The notes beneath the pieces are model-generated. The model was not told where the DNA came from, searched no databases, and saw only the letters and a program-made list of their open reading frames with translations. From contig NZ_CP015031.1 of the NCBI RefSeq assembly GCF_011455875.1, forward strand, positions 62,001-126,000: 64,000 nt of DNA, in the 5' to 3' direction. The DNA comes from Basfia succiniciproducens. Its GTDB lineage: Bacteria; Pseudomonadota; Gammaproteobacteria; Enterobacterales; Pasteurellaceae. Numbering within the stretch: the first letter of the stretch is position 1; each line of letters begins with the position of its first letter. Shown here in pieces: positions 50,065 through 59,936 of this stretch. The position numbers were made by a program, and so were the translations under genes.

Positions 50065-50910
50065 ATGACATTGGCAAAAAAACATAATTTTAAAGATAAA
50101 GTAGTGGTGATTACAGGAGCCGGCGGTGTACTTTGCGCCTATTTTGCAAAAGAGATTGCCAAAACCGGGGCGAAAGTGGCGTTACTCGATATTAACCTTG
50201 AATCCGCCCAAAAATTTGCCGACGAAATCAATGCCCAAGGTTATATCGCAAAAGCTTATAAAACAAACGTATTGGAATTAGACAGTATCAAACAAACCCG
50301 TGATGCCATTGCAGCCGATTTCGGGACCTGTGATATTTTGATTAACGGCGCCGGAGGTAATAATCCGAAAGCCACCACGGACAATGAATTTCACGAGCTG
50401 GATTTGCCGCCGACGACCAAATCCTTCTTCGATTTGGACAAATCGGGTATTGAGTTTGTTTTTAATTTAAATTATTTAGGTACATTGCTGCCGACACAGG
50501 TATTTGCCAAAGATATGGTGGGTAAAAAAGCCGCAAATATTATCAATATTTCCAGCATGAACGCTTATACGCCGTTAACGAAAATTCCGGCTTATTCCGG
50601 TGCTAAAGCCGCAATCAGCAACTTTACCCAATGGCTTGCCGTTCACTTTTCCCATGTAGGTATTCGTTGTAACGCCATTGCGCCGGGATTTTTGGTAAGC
50701 AACCAAAATCGCGCGTTATTATTTGACGAACAAGGTAATCCTACCGCTCGGGCGCATAAAATTCTGACTAACACCCCGATGGGACGTTTTGGTGAAGCGA
50801 AGGAATTAATGGGCGGTATTTTATTTTTGATGGATGAAGAATACGCCAGCTTTATTAATGGTGTCGTATTGCCGATTGACGGCGGTTTTTCCGCTTACAG
50901 CGGCGTTTAA
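50065..50910 (+). CDS. fructuronate reductase, short-chain dehydrogenase type
   Basis: By position the fructuronate-to-mannonate reductase. It is a 281-residue SDR enzyme ([19 protein letters not shown] Rossmann motif, NGAGG, catalytic Ser in [11 protein letters not shown] and YSGAK with Tyr and Lys, [13 protein letters not shown]), resembling Bacillus YjmF and Haemophilus HI0048, and unrelated to E. coli UxuB, which is a long-chain mannitol-dehydrogenase type like UxaB. Start at ATG 50065 behind GGAG. It ends 13 nt before the uxaC2 start. Confidence 0.85.
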   Translation: MTLAKKHNFKDKVVVITGAGGVLCAYFAKEIAKTGAKVALLDINLESAQKFADEINAQGYIAKAYKTNVLELDSIKQTRDAIAADFGTCDILINGAGGNNPKATTDNEFHELDLPPTTKSFFDLDKSGIEFVFNLNYLGTLLPTQVFAKDMVGKKAANIINISSMNAYTPLTKIPAYSGAKAAISNFTQWLAVHFSHVGIRCNAIAPGFLVSNQNRALLFDEQGNPTARAHKILTNTPMGRFGEAKELMGGILFLMDEEYASFINGVVLPIDGGFSAYSGV

Positions 50911-50923
50911 GGAGGATCTCCCC

Positions 50924-52327
50924 GTGAAACAATTTATGGATGAGGATTTTTTGCTGTCTAATGATGTAGCCCGTACGCTCTATTATGATTACGCAAAAGA
51001 TCAGCCGATTTTTGACTATCACTGTCATTTACCGCCGAAAGAAATTGCGGAGAATCGCCAATTTAAAGATTTGACTGAAATCTGGTTAGCCGGTGACCAT
51101 TATAAATGGCGAGCTATGCGGTCTGCGGGAGTTGATGAGAATCTGATTACAGGAAACGCCTCAAATTACGAGAAATATCAGGCCTGGGCCAAAACCGTTC
51201 CCTTATGTATCGGTAACCCTATTTACCATTGGACGCATTTGGAACTGCGTCGTCCTTTTGGTATTACCAATACCTTATTTAATCCGCAAAGTGCGGATAA
51301 AATCTGGCAAGAATGTAACGAATTATTACAACAACCGGAATTTTCCGCCCGCGGAATCATGCGGCAAATGAATGTGAAATTTTCCGGTACGACGGATGAT
51401 CCGATAGACAGTCTTGAGTACCATAAAGCTATAGCGGAGGACCGTGATTTTGATATTGAAGTGGCGCCGAGTTGGCGACCGGATAAAGCGGTAAAAATCG
51501 AATTGCCGCAATTCAATGACTATATCAAGCAGTTGGAACAGGTCTCCGATACGGAAATTAACGGTTTCGATTCATTGAAAAAAGCCTTATCCAAACGTCT
51601 GGATCACTTTGATAAACGGGGTTGTAAATCTGCCGATCAGGGTATGGAAATCGTACGTTTTGCACCCGTTCCCGATGAAAAAGAGCTGGATCGGATTTTG
51701 CAATTGCGTCGTAATGAGCAACCTTTAACGGAATTACAAATTTCCCAATTTTCGACCGCACTTTTGGTATGGTTAGGTGCCGAATACTGTAAACGCAACT
51801 GGGTTATGCAAATGCATATCGGCGCTCTGCGCAACAATAATACCCGAATGTTCAAATTGCTTGGTGCGGACAGCGGTTTTGATTCCATTGCCGATCGCAC
51901 TTTTGCCGAACAGCTTTCCCGTTTATTGGATGCGATGGATCAAAACAACCAATTGCCTAAAACTATTCTGTATTGTTTAAATCCCCGCGATAATGAAATG
52001 ATTGCTACCATGATTGGTAATTTCCAAACCGGCGGTATAGCCGGAAAAATCCAGTTCGGTTCCGGTTGGTGGTTTAACGATCAGAAAGACGGTATGGAAC
52101 GTCAATTACAGCAACTTTCACAACTTGGCTTACTTAGCCAGTTTGTGGGGATGCTGACGGATTCGCGCAGTTTCTTATCCTATACCCGTCATGAATATTT
52201 CCGTCGGATCCTTTGTGAAATGATAGGTCGATGGGTAGTCAACGGCGAAGCGCCTAACGATATGAATTTACTGGGAAATATGGTGAAAAATATTTGTTTT
52301 GATAATGCCAAAGCTTACTTTAAATGA
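50924..52327 (+). CDS. uxaC: uronate isomerase UxaC (island 2)
   Basis: Second uronate isomerase, 467 residues from a GTG start 8 nt after GGAGG (an upstream extension of 30 codons overlaps uxuB and is rejected). Same motifs as the first copy: [44 protein letters not shown]. The two copies align along their whole length with an obviously high identity. In this operon it would supply fructuronate from glucuronate. It holds an exact uptake signal at 51755. Confidence 0.94.
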   Translation: MKQFMDEDFLLSNDVARTLYYDYAKDQPIFDYHCHLPPKEIAENRQFKDLTEIWLAGDHYKWRAMRSAGVDENLITGNASNYEKYQAWAKTVPLCIGNPIYHWTHLELRRPFGITNTLFNPQSADKIWQECNELLQQPEFSARGIMRQMNVKFSGTTDDPIDSLEYHKAIAEDRDFDIEVAPSWRPDKAVKIELPQFNDYIKQLEQVSDTEINGFDSLKKALSKRLDHFDKRGCKSADQGMEIVRFAPVPDEKELDRILQLRRNEQPLTELQISQFSTALLVWLGAEYCKRNWVMQMHIGALRNNNTRMFKLLGADSGFDSIADRTFAEQLSRLLDAMDQNNQLPKTILYCLNPRDNEMIATMIGNFQTGGIAGKIQFGSGWWFNDQKDGMERQLQQLSQLGLLSQFVGMLTDSRSFLSYTRHEYFRRILCEMIGRWVVNGEAPNDMNLLGNMVKNICFDNAKAYFK

Positions 52328-52337
52328 GGGATAATCT

Positions 52338-53276
52338 ATGAAAAACCTCACCCTAATCGGTGAATGCATGATAGAGCTCAACGGTGAGCCGTTCGGTGTA
52401 ATGCGTCAGACTTACGGCGGCGATACTCTGAATACGGCAACCTATGCGGCACGGGTCGCTTCACCGGAAAAACTTAATGTCGGTTATGTGTCTGCGCTGG
52501 GTACGGACAAACTCAGCCAAGGGATGATTGAGCGCTGGCAAGCGGACGGGATAAATACGGATCTAGTATTGCGGGATGAAAAGCGTTCGGCCGGTTTGTA
52601 TTTAATTCAATTGGATAAACAAGGCGAGCGCACGTTTTTATATTGGCGTAATCAATCCGCCGCCCGTTATTTATTGCAACACCCCGATTATAATCGGGTT
52701 TTATCGGCATTAAAAAATACGGATATGATTTATCTAAGCGGTATAAGTCTGGCAATCTTGCCGGAAAACGACCGCACTTTACTGATTGAACAGCTCGGCG
52801 AGTTAAAAAAATCCGGGTTGGAAATCGCGTTTGATAGCAACTTCCGTCCGGCACTTTGGGACAGTCGGGAACAAGCACAGAACTGTTATAAAGCCTTGTT
52901 GCCGTTGGTAGATGTGGCATTAGTCACCTTTGATGACGAAGCCATGTTGTGGGCGGATAACGACGAACAAGTCACCATTGCGCGTTTATCCTCATTTAAT
53001 ATTCCGAAAATCATCGTAAAACAAGGCAGCCTTGGTGCAACCATATGTGAAAAGGGCAAGCAAACCTTTGTGCCGACTATTCCGGTCGAACATGTCGTGG
53101 ATACCACTTCGGCGGGCGATTCGTTTAACGCCGGTTTTCTGGTGGGCTATTTGCAGGGTAAACCGCTTGATGAGTGCTGTAAACAAGGCAATCAATTAGC
53201 GGGTATTGTGATTCAACATCAGGGGGCGATTATTGAAAAATCCGCCACCGAACACTTACGCAATGCATTTGCTTAA
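52338..53276 (+). CDS. kdgK: 2-dehydro-3-deoxygluconokinase
   Basis: Phosphorylates KDG to KDPG; serves both hexuronate branches. 312 residues of the PfkB family: LIGECMIELNG start, GGDTLNTATYAAR, DSNFRPALW, and the catalytic TTSAGDSFNAGFLVGYL. 10 nt after uxaC2, 48 nt before eda. Confidence 0.95.
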   Translation: MKNLTLIGECMIELNGEPFGVMRQTYGGDTLNTATYAARVASPEKLNVGYVSALGTDKLSQGMIERWQADGINTDLVLRDEKRSAGLYLIQLDKQGERTFLYWRNQSAARYLLQHPDYNRVLSALKNTDMIYLSGISLAILPENDRTLLIEQLGELKKSGLEIAFDSNFRPALWDSREQAQNCYKALLPLVDVALVTFDDEAMLWADNDEQVTIARLSSFNIPKIIVKQGSLGATICEKGKQTFVPTIPVEHVVDTTSAGDSFNAGFLVGYLQGKPLDECCKQGNQLAGIVIQHQGAIIEKSATEHLRNAFA

Positions 53277-53324
53277 ACCAACGGGCGTTAACATTCCCTT
53301 TTTAAAATTAAAGGTAAAGAAATT

Positions 53325-53963
53325 ATGGCTTATATAACCGAACAGATTATTGAAAAATTCAGCGCATTAAAAGTGATACCGGTGATTGCGGTAGAGGAGG
53401 CGCAGGATATTATTCCGTTAGTGAAAACCTTATCGGAAAACGGTTTACCGGTGGCGGAAATCACTTTTCGCTCGGCGGCGGGTGAGGAAGCCATTCGCTT
53501 AACCCGCCAACATTTTCCCGATGTACTGATTGCCGCCGGCACGGTATTGACCCCGGCGCAGGTGGTGGCGGCCAAGAATGCCGGGGCGGATTGTATCGTC
53601 ACGCCGGGCTTCAACCCGAATATTGTCAAGCTGTGTCAGCAATTAGAGTTGCCGATTACGCCGGGAGTTAATAATCCGACGGCGATTGAAGCGGCGTTGG
53701 AACTGGGTATTAATGCCGTTAAATTTTTCCCGGCGGAAGCCAGTGGCGGGGTGAAAATGATAAAAGCGCTGCTCGGTCCTTACGCGAACCTGCAAATCAT
53801 GCCGACAGGCGGCATCGGCCCGGCAAATATTAAAGACTACCTTGCTATTCCTAATGTAGTGGCTTGCGGCGGTTCTTGGTTTGTAGATAAAGACTTGATT
53901 AAAGGGAAAAACTGGGCTGAAATCGGACGTCTGGTGCGGGAAGCGGTTGAACTGGTTCGTTAA
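53325..53963 (+). CDS. eda: KDPG/KHG aldolase
   Basis: Splits KDPG into pyruvate and glyceraldehyde 3-phosphate. 212 residues: catalytic Glu in AEITFRS, Schiff-base lysine in AVKFFPAE, TPGFNPNI and MPTGGIGPANI phosphate-binding loops. Last gene of the island-2 plus-strand operon. No separate edd gene is seen, so here it acts in hexuronate use. Confidence 0.96.
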   Translation: MAYITEQIIEKFSALKVIPVIAVEEAQDIIPLVKTLSENGLPVAEITFRSAAGEEAIRLTRQHFPDVLIAAGTVLTPAQVVAAKNAGADCIVTPGFNPNIVKLCQQLELPITPGVNNPTAIEAALELGINAVKFFPAEASGGVKMIKALLGPYANLQIMPTGGIGPANIKDYLAIPNVVACGGSWFVDKDLIKGKNWAEIGRLVREAVELVR

Positions 53964-54276
53964 ACCTATTGCAAAAACAGCGAAAAAACGACCGCACTTT
54001 TGGGGCCACCGATGGAATTACCGATGGAATTTAAGTGGGTTACGTTTCAAAATCTCCGGTAAAAGTTAAATAGATCTCAATGAATGTGGCTAGTAAAGTG
54101 CGGTCGGTTTTGGCGGAGTTTCTCTCATTTTGGTAAAATAGAAATTGTCCGCTTGACGCGTATTAAAAATGAATCGGCTCTAATGTGATTTTCTGCAGTT
54201 CTGTCGGGAATAATAGTCAGAGTGTAATATTGCGACGTTTACCGGACTTTTATGCAACCAATTGTTAGGAGGCGGT
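53964..54276. other. gap without a recognised gene; contains a 12-bp tandem repeat
   Basis: 313 bp between eda and the phosphatase gene. Contains uptake signals at 53991 and 54096 and the exact tandem ACCGATGGAATT x2 at 54008-54031. No open frame with a good ribosome site and no strong hairpin terminator seen for eda. Confidence 0.5.
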
Positions 54277-54933
54277 ATGACTCGACGGGATTATGAAAAA
54301 ATCGACGGTTCTGCCTATGCCAATATTTATGCGGTCGGCGATTTGCACGGTTGCTACGAATTATTTATGCGCGAACTCGAATCGGTTAAATTCGATACCG
54401 CCCGGGATCTGGTTATTTCTGTGGGCGACCTGATTGATCGCGGTCCGCACAGCCTGTCCTGTTTGCGGTTAATTCGTAATTCCTGGTTTAAAGCGGTGAA
54501 AGGCAACCATGAATGCATGGCTATTGAGGGTTTGCTGGGGCAAGACGAGCATTATCAACGGCTATGGCTATATAACGCGGGAGACTGGGTTTTATCTTTA
54601 AATCCGACCGAACGAGCCGAAGTACTGGATTTACTTAAATTTTGTGCTGGCTTGCCGTTGGTTATCGAACTTAACGATGAGGGGTTTAAAACCGTTATCG
54701 CTCATGCTGATTATCCTTATGATCAATACCGTTTTGGTCGGTCTTTGACGCAGGAACAGGCAGTATGGGAGCGCAGACGGATTGAAATGCGTGACGAAAC
54801 GGAAATCAAGGGCGCGGATGCATTCATATTTGGTCATACTCCGCTGAAACGGGTGATGCAGCTGGGCAATCGCCTGTATATTGATACCGGTGCCGTATTT
54901 TTCGGCAATCTGACGTTGCTCAGGTTGAAATAA
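54277..54933 (+). CDS. PrpA/PphA-type serine/threonine protein phosphatase
   Basis: 218-residue metallophosphatase resembling phage lambda phosphatase and E. coli PphA/PphB. Metal-site motifs in order: VGDLHGCYE, GDLIDRGPHS, KGNHE, AHADYP and FGHTPL. Start ATG 54277, 4 nt after AGGAGG. Lies alone; the cellular target is unknown, though E. coli homologues act in protein-misfolding signalling. Confidence 0.87.
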   Translation: MTRRDYEKIDGSAYANIYAVGDLHGCYELFMRELESVKFDTARDLVISVGDLIDRGPHSLSCLRLIRNSWFKAVKGNHECMAIEGLLGQDEHYQRLWLYNAGDWVLSLNPTERAEVLDLLKFCAGLPLVIELNDEGFKTVIAHADYPYDQYRFGRSLTQEQAVWERRRIEMRDETEIKGADAFIFGHTPLKRVMQLGNRLYIDTGAVFFGNLTLLRLK

Positions 54934-55098
54934 CTATGTGCAAAAACGGCGCTAAAAACGACCGCACTTGTAATTTTTTTCCTTTAAAAGAGCCGAGGGA
55001 TTCATTTGTGTAAGTTGCCGTAACTTTCTGCTTGATAAGGGAAAATATTTATTACTTAAAACAAAATCGCTACCGTTTTATACAAAATGTTGATTTAT

Positions 55099-55131
55099 AG
55101 CCGAAGATCAAAGCTTGATCTCGGCTTTTTT
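55099..55131 (+). terminator. terminator-like hairpin between phosphatase gene and proV
   Basis: AGCCGAAGATCAA / TTGATCTCGGCT (12 bp with one bulged A), loop of about 3-4 nt, then a T-tract. It is 165 bp after the phosphatase stop but only 66 bp before proV, so it could be an attenuator if the proV promoter lies upstream of it. Confidence 0.8.
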
Positions 55132-55197
55132 ATTTGTTAGGGTAAAAAAGAAGTTCAAAATTCGAACGAAAAAATCAACATATTCAGGAGGTGAATA

Positions 55198-56400
55198 ATG
55201 ACGACGTCAGTAAAAATCTCTGTGAAAAATCTAACTAAAATCTTCGGGTCTCATCCTAAATCCGCTTTTAAATTATTACAAAACGGTAAAACCAAAGAGC
55301 AGATTTTCGCCGAAACCGGCTCGACCGTCGCGGTAAATAACGTATCTTTGGACATTATGGCCGGTGAAATCTTTGTGATTATGGGGTTATCCGGTTCTGG
55401 TAAATCCACGCTTATTCGTTTGCTGAACCGTTTGATTGAACCTTCCGCCGGGCATGTTTTTATCGGTGACGACGATATCGCCGAAATGTCGGAGAAAGCA
55501 TTGCGCGCTGTTCGTCGCAAGCGTATCAGCATGGTATTTCAGTCTTTTGCCCTGATGCCGCATATGACTATTCTGGAAAATGTCGCTTTCGGGCTGGAAC
55601 TTTCCGGCGTCAATTCAAAAAACCGCCGCCGGATGGCATTGGAAACCCTTGCCCGGGTCGGGTTGGAAGCCTACGCGGATGTTTATCCGGGCGAATTGTC
55701 CGGCGGTATGCAACAACGAGTTGGGTTGGCGCGGGCGTTGGCTAATGATCCCGAGATTCTGTTGATGGACGAGGCTTTTTCCGCGCTGGATCCTTTAATC
55801 CGAACGGAAATGCAGGACGAGTTGTTGCGTTTACAGGAAAATTCTGAGCGTACCATCGTGTTTATTTCCCATGATCTGGATGAGGCCATGCGTATCGGCA
55901 ACCGCATCGCGATTATGCAGGACGGTCAGGTGATTCAGGTAGGCAGACCGGACGAAATTCTGCAAAATCCCGCCAATGATTATATCCGTTCCTTTATTCA
56001 AGGGGTTAACGTTTCTAACGTACTTTCCGCCAAGGACATCGCCAGTAAGCGTCATTTACTGAATATCGTACAGAAAAGCGAAGACGAAACACCGCACGTC
56101 GCTTTCAAATTGCTGGAACAGCATGAGCGGGATTTCGCCGTTGTGCTGGATCGTTACGGTTATTACAAGGGAATGGTATCCGTGGATTCGCTGCAACAGG
56201 CGAGAAGCAACCGACAATCGCTTTCGCAGAGTTTTATTGAGATAACCCCTCTCTCGCCGGAACAGTCGATTAGCGATATTATCAATGATGTGGCGACTAC
56301 CCGCGAACCACTGCCTGTGGTGGATGATAAAGGCCATTATTACGGTGTGGTAACTAAAGTAAAAGTATTACAAACACTTAACAGGGGGACAGAGGCATGA
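55198..56400 (+). CDS. proV: glycine betaine/proline ABC transporter ATPase ProV
   Basis: Energises osmolyte uptake. 400 residues, equal to E. coli. Walker [15 protein letters not shown], signature [17 protein letters not shown], Walker [14 protein letters not shown], and a C-terminal CBS pair (about 280-400) that senses ionic strength. SD AGGAGGTG at 5 nt. Its last codon overlaps the proW start (ATGA). Confidence 0.95.
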   Translation: MTTSVKISVKNLTKIFGSHPKSAFKLLQNGKTKEQIFAETGSTVAVNNVSLDIMAGEIFVIMGLSGSGKSTLIRLLNRLIEPSAGHVFIGDDDIAEMSEKALRAVRRKRISMVFQSFALMPHMTILENVAFGLELSGVNSKNRRRMALETLARVGLEAYADVYPGELSGGMQQRVGLARALANDPEILLMDEAFSALDPLIRTEMQDELLRLQENSERTIVFISHDLDEAMRIGNRIAIMQDGQVIQVGRPDEILQNPANDYIRSFIQGVNVSNVLSAKDIASKRHLLNIVQKSEDETPHVAFKLLEQHERDFAVVLDRYGYYKGMVSVDSLQQARSNRQSLSQSFIEITPLSPEQSISDIINDVATTREPLPVVDDKGHYYGVVTKVKVLQTLNRGTEA

Positions 56401-57413
56401 CGACAGAAAATATAAGGACAGCGGACCCCTGGGAAGCCACCCTACAGGCGTCGCAGCAGGATAACGCCTATGCCTGGTTGCAGGGCGCGGAGCCGACGCA
56501 AGATTTTAATTGGATGTATCCGTTTGATCATACGCTGGTCCCCTTCGGAGATTGGGTTGAAAGCCTGATCAACTGGTTAGTGACTCATTTAAGAAGCTTT
56601 TTTCAGTTTATCAGCGCACCCATTGATTATATCCTCAGTCTGTTTCAGACATCGCTTAATGTGTTGCCGCCGACGGTAATGATTATCCTGTTCACATTGC
56701 TGGTTTGGCAGTTTACCCATTTCAGACTGGCGCTGGCTACCTTGTTATCGATTACACTTATCGGTGCCGTGGGGGCCTGGAACGAAATGATGATCACGCT
56801 TGCCTTAGTGTTGACCTCAGTGTCTTTTTGTCTGCTGATCGGACTGCCGCTCGGTATATGGATGGCACGTTCGACACGCGCCTCGGCCATCGTTAAACCT
56901 GTTTTGGACGCCATGCAGACCACGCCGGCCTTTGTTTATTTGGTCCCGATCGTGATGCTGTTCGGCATAGGCAACGTTCCGGGGGTGGTGGTGACCATTA
57001 TTTTCGCCCTGCCGCCCATTGTCCGGTTAACCATTTTGGGCATTCAGCAGGTTCCCGAAGCGCTGATTGAAGCGGCGCAGGCCTTCGGCGCAAGTAAAAA
57101 ACAGTTGTTGTATAAGGTTCAGTTGCCGTTGGCCATGCCGTCTATTATGGCGGGGGTTAACCAAACCCTGATGTTGTCTTTGTCCATGGTCGTTATCGCC
57201 TCCATGATCGCGGTGGGTGGTTTGGGCCAGATGGTATTGCGCGGCATCGGCCGGTTGGATATGGGGGAAGCCGCGACCGGCGGATTGGGTATCGTGCTGA
57301 TGGCGATTGTATTGGATCGCTTGACCCAGAAAATTGCGGAAAATATGCATAGTCAGCATAAGGTTCGCTGGTATGAACGCGGTATTACCGGGCTGTTTAT
57401 CCGCAAAAAATAA
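56397..57413 (+). CDS. proW: glycine betaine/proline ABC transporter permease ProW
   Basis: Membrane subunit, 338 residues, with an N-terminal periplasmic extension and the EAA loop [22 protein letters not shown] contacting ProV. Overlaps proV by 4 nt and ends 9 nt before proX. The coding style is markedly GC-rich with many CTG and GGC codons compared with neighbours that favour TTA/TTG. Confidence 0.94.
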   Translation: MTTENIRTADPWEATLQASQQDNAYAWLQGAEPTQDFNWMYPFDHTLVPFGDWVESLINWLVTHLRSFFQFISAPIDYILSLFQTSLNVLPPTVMIILFTLLVWQFTHFRLALATLLSITLIGAVGAWNEMMITLALVLTSVSFCLLIGLPLGIWMARSTRASAIVKPVLDAMQTTPAFVYLVPIVMLFGIGNVPGVVVTIIFALPPIVRLTILGIQQVPEALIEAAQAFGASKKQLLYKVQLPLAMPSIMAGVNQTLMLSLSMVVIASMIAVGGLGQMVLRGIGRLDMGEAATGGLGIVLMAIVLDRLTQKIAENMHSQHKVRWYERGITGLFIRKK

Positions 57414-57422
57414 GGAGAAACT

Positions 57423-58406
57423 ATGGCTTATCCGATGAAATTAACGATATTGTTTTCTCTTGCCTTATTTGCAAGCAATGCCGTCCGGGCGGACGATAAG
57501 GCGATTCAGCCGTTGCAGAGCCCCCTAGCGGAAGAAACCTTCCAGACGTTGATTGTGGTTAAAGCGCTGGAAGAGCTGGGGTATCGGGTTAATCCGCCGA
57601 AAGAGGTGGATTACAATGTGGCTTTCACCTCCATTGCCAACGGCGACGCCACTTTTATGGCCGTGCATTGGTTGCCGTTACAGGCGGACAAATACGCCAA
57701 TGCGGGCGGCGATAGGAAATTATACCGACAGGGGACCTTCGTTGAAGGCGCGGTGCAGGGTTATATGATCGATAAAAAAACCGCTGAAACCTACAATATT
57801 ACCAACCTGGCTCAGCTGAAAGATCCCAAACTTGCCAAACTGTTCGATTCGGACGGCAACGGCAAAGCCGATTTGATCGGTTGTAGTCCCGGTTGGAGTT
57901 GCGAACATACGGTCAGTCAACATATCGACGGTTACGGCTTAAGCCGGACGGTTGAAGTTACTCAGGGCAATTATGCGGCGTTGATTGCTAACACCATTGC
58001 ACAGTATCAAAACGGTAAATCCATTCTTTATTATACCTGGACACCTTACTGGGTTAGCGGTGTGCTGGTTCCGGGCAAAGATGTAGTGTGGCTGCAGGTG
58101 CCGAACCGGCCTGATCCGGGTAAAACCGTCGCCGATACCAATCTTGCGAACGGTAAAAATTACGGTTTTACCGTCAGTTCCATGCATATCGTTGCCAATA
58201 AAACCTTTACCGACGCCCACCCGGATGCGGCCAGACTGTTTGCGGTGATGCGGCTTCCGGCCGGTGACATCAGCGCGCAGAATATGGCTATGCGCAACGG
58301 ACAAAATTCATCGCAGGATATTGAACGCCATGCCGAAGCCTGGATTAAATTTCACCGGGCGCAATTTGACGAATGGATTGAACAGGCAAAATCGGCTAAA
58401 AACTGA
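57423..58406 (+). CDS. proX: glycine betaine-binding protein ProX
   Basis: Periplasmic binding protein, 327 residues, signal peptide ending NAVRA. The tryptophan-rich ligand site is visible (VHWLPLQADKY, GCSPGWSCEHTVSQH, YYTWTPYWVSG). Binds glycine betaine or proline betaine for osmoprotection. Last gene of proVWX; terminator follows. Confidence 0.94.
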   Translation: MAYPMKLTILFSLALFASNAVRADDKAIQPLQSPLAEETFQTLIVVKALEELGYRVNPPKEVDYNVAFTSIANGDATFMAVHWLPLQADKYANAGGDRKLYRQGTFVEGAVQGYMIDKKTAETYNITNLAQLKDPKLAKLFDSDGNGKADLIGCSPGWSCEHTVSQHIDGYGLSRTVEVTQGNYAALIANTIAQYQNGKSILYYTWTPYWVSGVLVPGKDVVWLQVPNRPDPGKTVADTNLANGKNYGFTVSSMHIVANKTFTDAHPDAARLFAVMRLPAGDISAQNMAMRNGQNSSQDIERHAEAWIKFHRAQFDEWIEQAKSAKN

Positions 58407-58466
58407 CCGCACTAAGAGCATTGCATTGGCGGTTTTGAATTAAAATAGGAAAAGTTTTTAGAAGAT

Positions 58467-58492
58467 AAAAGCCTCGTTTCTGAGGCTTTTTT
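58467..58492. terminator. bidirectional terminator between proX and the APC transporter gene
   Basis: AAAAGCCTC / GAGGCTTTT with 6-nt loop and T-tract, between converging genes. Confidence 0.9.
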
Positions 58493-58501
58493 GTCGGTTA
58501 A

Positions 58502-59911
58502 TCAGGCGGCAAGCAATTCCGGCAAGCGATAAACCGCATAGCAGAAAAGTATAAAAATCATTGCGAGAATTGTTTGTTCAAATCCCTTTAATTTAAATTT
58601 GCCGTAGAATTTGCGATGGGAATATAAAAAGAGCAAAATACCCGGCACATACAGCACCACGGATAACAACAAATATTGTAAGCCGGCGGCGTAAACAATC
58701 CATAAACCGTAAATTGAAGCCATAAAGCCGGTTAATTTTATATACCAGGCGGAGTTGGTTTGTATGGCTAATTTAAATAAATAGGCACCGATTAAGAAAT
58801 ACGGGATCAGGATCATTGAAGTTGAGATAAGCAATAAGGTGTTATAGCTTTGTTCAAAAACAAATACCAGAATTAAACAGAATTGAACAATAAATCCGGT
58901 GAACCATAACGAATTAATCGGCGTACTGTTTTCGTTTAATTTATCCAAAATTTTCGGGAACGCACCCTTTTGGGCTCCTCGGTATGGAATTTCCGCCGAA
59001 TACATTGTCCAGCTGATATAAGAAGCCAGCACGGAGACAATCAGACAGGCGGTGATAATAACTTTGCCCGTCGGTCCCATCATGGCGTCAAGCAGCGGAC
59101 CCATTGACGGATTCGGCATCTCGGCGATAGTTTCGCGGGGGATAATACCGAGCGCAAGAATGGTGATGGCAACATATAACGCCAGAGCGATAAGAATACC
59201 TAAAACCGTCGCCAGCCCCACGTCAGTCCGTTTTTTTGCATGAGCGGAAAGCACGGAAGCGCCTTCTACCCCGGTGAAGACCCAAAGTGTGATAAGCATG
59301 GTGTCTTTAACCTGATCGCCTATATTGTTATTCAGTGCACTTGCTTTTACGTCGGAATTGAAAATATCCGTATCAAAGAACCAAAAACCAAGTAAGATAA
59401 AGAGTACTAAAGGAGCAACTTTTACAAAAGTCGCCACCAGATTTACCGAAGCCGCTTCTTTTATCCCGCCGGCAATCAGCGCATGCACTAACCAAACGAT
59501 AATGGAGGAGCCGATAAACGAAGCAACTGTATTGCCCTGTCCGAAAATAACGGTATTTTCAGAATCGGTGAATACGCCCAAGCCTTCAAAGGCGACGGTT
59601 AAATAGCCGACGATCCCGATTGTCGCACAAAGCCAATATCCCCAAGCGGACATAAATCCCATCAAATCGCCGAAACCTTCACGAGCGTAGGTATAGATTC
59701 CGCCGTCCAGTTCGGGGCGAAGGCGAGAGATAAAGAAAAAGGATAAACCGAGGAAGATGATTCCGATCCCGGTAATCAGCCAGCCGATAGAAATTGCTTC
59801 CGCACCGGCTACGGCGGCCATATTTTGCGGCAGGCTGAAAATACCGGATCCGATCATTGAACTAAGCACTAACGCGGTAAGAGAGAGAAGTCCGATTTTT
59901 TTATTTGACAT
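58502..59911 (-). CDS. APC-family amino acid transporter, ArcD/YdgI-like
   Basis: 469 residues, about 12-13 helices, of the basic amino acid/polyamine antiporter group: LSLTALVLSSMIGSGIFSLPQNMA near the N-terminus in parts, GGIYTYAREGFGD, VFTGVEGASVLSAHAKKRTDVG, SWTMYSAEIPYRGAQKG. Such proteins exchange arginine/ornithine or similar pairs. It lies 25 nt behind mmuM on the same strand, which suggests its cargo here may be linked to S-methylmethionine, methionine or homocysteine. That link is inference. Confidence 0.82.
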   Translation of the reverse strand: MSNKKIGLLSLTALVLSSMIGSGIFSLPQNMAAVAGAEAISIGWLITGIGIIFLGLSFFFISRLRPELDGGIYTYAREGFGDLMGFMSAWGYWLCATIGIVGYLTVAFEGLGVFTDSENTVIFGQGNTVASFIGSSIIVWLVHALIAGGIKEAASVNLVATFVKVAPLVLFILLGFWFFDTDIFNSDVKASALNNNIGDQVKDTMLITLWVFTGVEGASVLSAHAKKRTDVGLATVLGILIALALYVAITILALGIIPRETIAEMPNPSMGPLLDAMMGPTGKVIITACLIVSVLASYISWTMYSAEIPYRGAQKGAFPKILDKLNENSTPINSLWFTGFIVQFCLILVFVFEQSYNTLLLISTSMILIPYFLIGAYLFKLAIQTNSAWYIKLTGFMASIYGLWIVYAAGLQYLLLSVVLYVPGILLFLYSHRKFYGKFKLKGFEQTILAMIFILFCYAVYRLPELLAA

Positions 59912-59936
59912 TTATTATTCCATTTATTTTATTGAA

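Noticed and set aside
50834-50923. 30-residue extension of uxaC2
   Set aside because: It overlaps uxuB; GTG at 50924 has GGAGG at 8 nt and matches the start of the first UxaC copy.
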